Source: Owenia fusiformis
Lineage: Eukaryota > Annelida > Polychaeta > Sabellida > Oweniidae
Direction of reading: 5' to 3'
Length of the DNA: 64,000 nt
Assembly: GCA_903813345.2 (NCBI GenBank)
Contig: CAIIXF020000011.1
Coordinates: 21,747,754 to 21,811,753 of the forward strand
The notes under the pieces are model-generated. The model searched no databases. It was not told the DNA's origin and saw only the letters and a program-made list of their open reading frames with translations. This document shows, one piece after another, positions 59,176 through 64,000 of this stretch (position 1 is its first letter; every line of letters begins with the position of its first letter). The position numbers and the translations under genes are program-made.

Positions 59176-59390
59176 ATGGCTAACTTCCGTTTTAAAACCT
59201 ACCCAGGCCGACTAAAAGATGCCTCACTTCCGCTATGATGTCACCCTCTTGCCCAGACAGATGCAAAATGGCTGACTTCCTGCTAGAAAGCTTCAAAATG
59301 GCCGACTTCCGGTTAAATGGCTGACTTCCGGGCTGACTTCCGGTCAAAATGGCTGACTTCCTGTCAAAATGGCTAACTTCCGGAACGTAT
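59175..59390 (+). repeat. AAAATGGCTGACTTCCGG short tandem repeats
   Basis: AAAATGGC(T/C)(G/A)ACTTCC(G/T)G recurs at least six times with irregular spacing between the G-rich array and the right terminal repeat of the mini-Polinton. Confidence 0.8.
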
Positions 59391-59932
59391 AGTCGTGGGG
59401 TAGGGCGTCCGTTACTCTTAGGGCCCGAGATTCCCGAAATATGTACACGCCACCACGCCGAGGGGGGAGGGGTGGGGTCCCCGTATGTGCCTCCCGAGCT
59501 CAGGGAGGCTCACAGATGTCCCTCCCCATTGGAGCCCATGTTAGGGAGGGTACTATGAAAAATCGTGTCCCTCCCCATAGGACTCAATGTTAAAGGTGCG
59601 TCAGAACTCTCGTTTCTGTAACTACTGATTTTGTTCGCAAAAGTATGTGTTTTCTGTTGTATGTGGAAAAGTGGAGGACGAAAGGTTTTCAAAATTCATC
59701 AAAATAGGGCTAATTTACGCCATTCGCCTATTTTCAAGCACAGCAACACGTATATTTATTTCACCTAAAATATCAATTGATTCGTGTTTTATGATGCTCC
59801 TAGCCCATTAACAATATATATATGATATCAGAGTTATTCGTCTAAAATGTTTTGAGATAGAGAGGTAAATGTGGAGGACGAAAGGATTTTCATTTGTGTA
59901 CATTTTTCTCAAAAACGTCACATTCTACCATG

Positions 59933-62814
59933 TTAAAAGCGAGGATCCTCTGGATTACGCCACAAAATGTGTAACAATGCGTGCGCGAGATTTTTGCGAT
60001 ACATCTCTGTATGAAGCACAGAGTTTATATCTGGTTTCGGGAGTAATTTTGGCTTCTCCCTTGAAAGTGTATTAGCATAAAGATGAAACTGTTCATTATT
60101 ATAAACTGCAGAATGATTAACAGGCTGAGATTTTTGTGAATCACCAGTCTGTAAATTCTCAACGGTACTGTAATCATCCATGATCTCTGGATTGCTATCA
60201 TTGCGGATTTCCTTTGTTTCATCTCCGTCTTTTTGATCATCGTAAGTGGGATCTGTCACACTTTTAGTCTTGTGTTGAGTCGATGGTGCAATTCTCTTTA
60301 TGTCTTTCTCATTGTTTTTGTCATACTCAAAAGCATCGTTCATGTATACATTGTGCTCAGATTCCCGATTGGGGCTTTTCGAACCGAGTCGCTTTTTTCT
60401 GAAAATAAGAGTTATAATGACACGACCCGTACAAAGATGTCTCCTTTGAACCTTGGCATATTGGATTTCTTTATGCAAATACTCACTCTAACTTGAATAA
60501 TTGTAATATTTATGTATGTCTCGTCAAAAGAAAGCTTTTCACTTCATGGAGTTTTAAGTATGTTTTAACAATGAAATGTTTGATATCGAAGTCAGCCTGA
60601 CCTGGCTTAAAAATTTAACGAAAGAAGAAGACACTCGTATAAGTTAAGTAAAAAGAACTTCTGCTTCTTCGACATGGAACTAAGAAAGCAGTATAGAAAT
60701 TACCTTCTGCACAATATCACTAGGACAACTATCCCTACTATTACTGTTGTAAATATTGCTGCTCCGAGAACTATTCCTATCTGAATAGTGCCTGCGAGTA
60801 TGCCTGAAATTTGAAATCGATGAATGTAATGGGCATAGAGACAAATGCAGCAGTATGATATTAAATGATCCTGGGCATAGGAAAATCGGTCTTATCACAA
60901 AAATCAAAATTGTGCTACAGGGCCAAAAATGTGCCAAAGATTAAGAGAAAATGATATGCTACATTCAAATCCAAGTTTTTGATAATGCAAGGAAAAATTG
61001 TTAAAACACAAACCATGGCTCATTGGAAAGGTCTCTTTGTGCTTTTTAAGATAAACAAAAAATCAAAATATTGAAAAATTCTGTGATAAGACCCCTTTTC
61101 CTGTGGCCTGGCTCAAATACGTTTCTATGAAATTAAATTTTATTTCGCCAGGTGAAGTTAATTTAGTTTAAAAAACGTGTTCATGTATTGTATTTTCAGT
61201 TTTCTCACCTTGTGGCGGATTAGCCAATGCAACGTTGGTTGGCTTGTTGTTGTCAACTTCCGTTGTCATCCTTTCTGTTCCCAAAGGCGTGGTGATAGCC
61301 TTTGTTTGAAAAGGAGTTGGTTCTCTTCCATCTGAAGGGATTTTCCTGTCTGTGATTATTGGAGAGGTTGGAGTACTAGTAGTTGTGCTTTGTGAGTGTT
61401 GTTGGAATTCAAAACATGAGTAGTTCAGATCGTATCCCGAAGAGCCTAAAATGAACATACCATTGATAACTAATACTAGTTATATAAATAATGATGACGG
61501 CACGACGATAATCCTAATATTCTTATTGGAATGTGAAAGAACTCAAATGAAAATTGCACTCACTTTCTAAGGATATCCAATACATATTGTTGATTTTGGA
61601 ATCTATTTTCAAAATAACTTTAGCCCATGTACTTTTGTCCAAGTACCGTTTTTTGTTACCCGGTTGTCTTTTAGATATATCTATAGCTTTCTTAATATGT
61701 CCCGTAGCATTAATTATGCTGAATTCTGTGAATGGTTCTTGTGAGAAACCAGCGGCTTCAATGAGGTTTACATTGATGACACCACTATCCACTGAAGCAT
61801 TGACATGGCATACACAGGTGGGAACTGGATTTGTGGTTTCAGATGGAAAACCTTTGTTCACGATATGAAGCTCTTTGGTGATACCCTTAGCAGGACAACC
61901 ATGTTTGACGTCTGAAACAGAACAAACAACATTTACTAGCTATTCCGTAAAATGCGCATGTGTGTAGAATCGAGTACTTAATTACTAATACAACTGGAAT
62001 AATCTTGTTTTTATATATGTTTTAAAAATCAGTCGAAAGATGGTACCTGTAATGCAATTGAAACCAATTTCCACATATTCCTTAGCTCCCTGAGACTTTG
62101 TACAATCTGAACCAGTTGTTAGATTCGAATAAAACAATTGACATTTCTTGTGGTTGTATGACCGTACTTCACATGTCTTGTAGGTCTGTATGATACAATC
62201 ATCACCACTATTCAATGCACAGCTATTGCGAGGATTCTTTAATACTCCATATGTGATGTTAACAATTTCAATATACCCAGCATCACAAGTTGCAGTCGCT
62301 GAATTTACGTTGCATTCGCGTACACTGTCACCTAAGAAACAAAATATGTGATGTGTCATCGGATGTATATGCAACGCTTTGCAGGGAATTATTTTCAGTC
62401 AGCCTTGCACAGTTTTCAATGCAATCATCTCTCGTAAAGGCATTGGTACATATATTTATTTACAGAATGTTTTTTCACTGGTATATTCATTAACAATAAC
62501 AGTCCTAAACATTTAATTTCACATAAACACAACATCTATTAACATCAATTTTAGATGATGATATGTAAATCTGTTTTGCAGCGATGGAGAAAGTTCTATA
62601 CAAGGCATTAACTTGCAAAATGACACCACCTGCCGTTTGTTACAGACGCCGACCGCTGAACACCAACCGCCGTACACAAAAAGGTTTTGAGACTATAACA
62701 ATATGTCAACACTTGTGGTGGTGACGTCGACATAAAAATATGAGACTTACCTCTACACGGAATGTAATGAAGTGCCACTAGTAAGAACTTGAATATTTCA
62801 AGTTTGATTAACAT
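59933..62814 (-). CDS. Type I membrane receptor with SUEL domain, copy B, tail truncated by insertion
   Basis: Six exons on the minus strand: 62751-62814, 62047-62331, 61564-61911, 61209-61445, 60704-60803, 59933-60398 (phases 1,1,1,1,2), 499 residues. Signal peptide MLIKLEIFKFLLVALHYIPC. Residues about 22-116 are a SUEL-like lectin domain (YIEIVNITYG, CEVRSYNHKKCQLF, EYVEIGFNC) absent from copy A. Then follow the shared ectodomain (GFSQEPFTEFSIINATGH), the Pro/Thr stalk, and the transmembrane helix (GIVLGAAIFTTVIVGIVVLVIL). The tail holds YSTV and YANTL. After DINSVLHTE the frame enters the inserted element, adds about 25 foreign residues and stops at 59933-59935. YASV, YAAVL and YADI are lost to the fragment at 54322-54716. 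Expression is unknown. Confidence 0.85.
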
Positions 62815-64000
62815 GTTGAGTAATATGAATTATCCAATTTCATTGAACGAATGTTTCTTATCACGTTGTAAATGTACAGTAGTTGTCATTTTACCGATGT
62901 CAACATCGCGCATTTTAAATTCGTATATTTGAAGAAACCCAAGCATGTGAACTACTTTCAAAATAAAAAACTCAATACAATGCTCGTTTAAATCTTTGTA
63001 TCGTAACTTCCCTTGCAAAAAGTGTACTTTGATGGAGTATTATCTTTATTTTAACAAATTCTTACAGTTGCATTGTATCTCGATGTGGTAATGTATACCA
63101 TAAATACATTACGGAATAATGACGTATAATGTAATGCTTATAATCTATTCAAATGGAAAACAATACAAAGAAATGTATTAATTGATGGAGATATGCAAAT
63201 TGAAAACTGAATAAGTGAACAAGGAAGTTATAAACCCTTTTTCATTTCAGGTAGTTTTCGCCTTTTGAAAACATTGCATGCACATGTATTTATATTGCTT
63301 TTCTATGAACATAGGATCTTATATATATTAGAATAACTGCAATACGACTGGTTCTGAGACAAACAAATATTATGATTTACGCATATTGCCAATATTAGTG
63401 TTATTATAGCATCATTACGTAATATTGATGTTATATTAACGATAATTGTGTACTATGTAAAAGTCGGTCAGCCTATTTAAAATACACTAATTTGATTGTA
63501 ATCATGGGATGATTTTATATTTCAGATAATTTCTCAAGATATAAATTTGTCGACTCGAAGACTTTTTTTCTTCTGTTTAAAACATTGGTGGCAGTTTTAG
63601 ATCGAAGACTCGCTTCGCTCATTCCGGTTCACATTTGATATCAGCTCGTTGATAAAATGGCATAAGATAAATGGTTTGTTATTCTATATTTATTGATATT
63701 CATTTGAAATGGCATCAATTCACCCATATCACTTGATATTATCCCGTTGATTAAAATGATATCACTTGAATCGAATGATACTTATTGAAAATACAACAAT
63801 CTATTGGAGTATGATAGTTCAATTGAAATACATCACATACAACTTAGTCATTAAACTGAATTATGTTCATGCACTTTAGAATGTCAAAAGCGCTAACCAG
63901 GAAGGATTGGTGGGTTTAAAGGGAGTTTGGTGTGATTGTATTTGTGTGTATAGCACTTTTAGTGAATGTTTTCAAAGCTACTACACACTATATTTCATGT
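62815..64000. repeat. Upstream flank of receptor copy B; end of duplication
   Basis: About 63205-63960 aligns with about 50835-51480 (GAACAAGGAAGTTATAAACC, TTTCATTTCAGGTAGTTTTCGCC, GATTTA(T/C)(T/G)CAT). The stretch 62815-63200 should hold the promoter. No other gene seen. Confidence 0.65.

Larger units (their letters stand above)
55253..59626. mobile_element. Miniature Polinton/Maverick, 4374 bp, 6-bp duplication GATTTT
   Basis: Terminal inverted repeats of about 235 bp (55253-55490 and 59393-59626) start AGTAGTTACAGAAACGAG. They match almost perfectly by eye, differing by small changes near the inner end (AAGGTAACGG vs TTAAGAGTAACGG). GATTTT flanks both sides exactly (55247-55252 and 59627-59632). 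A 6-bp duplication, AG terminus, long repeats, a retroviral-type integrase and a packaging-type ATPase are the hallmarks of Polintons. DNA polymerase B, protease and capsid genes are absent, so it is a shortened derivative of the usual 15-20 kb. Confidence 0.9.
54717..60005. mobile_element. Composite insertion: about 0.9-kb element carrying a mini-Polinton
   Basis: Flanked by TCTG at 54713-54716 and 60006-60009, a 4-bp duplication. The outer ends are inverted relatives: ACGTGTCGCAAAAAGG on the left and, reversed, GATGTATCGCAAAAATC on the right. The outer element is about 0.9 kb (54717-55246 plus 59633-60005) with no coding signal and a GTGGAGGACGAAAGG direct repeat at about 59669 and 59871. 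The Polinton-like element is inserted into it. Confidence 0.75.

Overview
This window is eukaryotic and metazoan. Coding signal is split into short exons with GT/AG junctions and consistent phases, the DNA is AT-rich, and the families present are animal ones: LRRK-type kinase, CUB, SUEL lectin, Ly6/uPAR, chitin-binding, THAP. The mix of secreted SUEL/CUB proteins, a repetitive chitin-binding protein and very many foldback and mobile elements suggests a marine lophotrochozoan, most likely a mollusc. That assignment is inference. All exon models were built by eye from splice sites, phase and paralogue comparison, so single-base errors at junctions are possible.

Layout. 1-1257 (+): 3' part of a secreted gene with a Ly6/uPAR-like domain, a chitin-binding domain and eleven AYKAPEP repeats. 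2.26-5.54 kb: a foldback repeat element. 5967-11497, probably to 13891 (+): 3' exons of an LRRK-family kinase gene (most of the kinase domain plus WD-like blades); the exons for the ATP-binding lobe and ROC-COR are not visible. 15432-17893 and 21034-27131 (-): two paralogous genes, each with signal peptide, SUEL-like lectin domain, CUB domain and a hydrophobic C-terminus resembling a GPI-anchor signal.

28.4-64 kb: a tandem segmental duplication of a type I membrane receptor gene with a tyrosine-rich tail, heavily modified by transposons. Copy A (28.42-29.17 plus 47.06-51.47 kb) was split by a 17.9-kb DNA transposon with about 250-bp terminal inverted repeats. It carries two convergent genes: a SAP-SWIM-YqaJ nuclease-like protein and a THAP plus DDE transposase. 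This resembles the ISL2EU class, and it lies between two copies of the dinucleotide AT. Copy B (52.49-63.96 kb) preserves the empty site. Copy B in turn carries a 983-bp hAT-like element, whose empty site is in copy A, and a nested insertion in its cytoplasmic-tail exon. That insertion is a roughly 0.9-kb element containing a 4374-bp miniature Polinton/Maverick (integrase plus packaging-type ATPase, exact 6-bp target duplication). It separates the last tail exon into two pieces, so the copy-B receptor is predicted to have a shortened tail.

Together the region reads as a cluster of SUEL-domain cell-surface or secreted proteins, plausibly for recognition or immunity, into which at least four classes of DNA transposon have inserted. 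The two receptor copies give internal filled/empty-site comparisons for four of the insertions.
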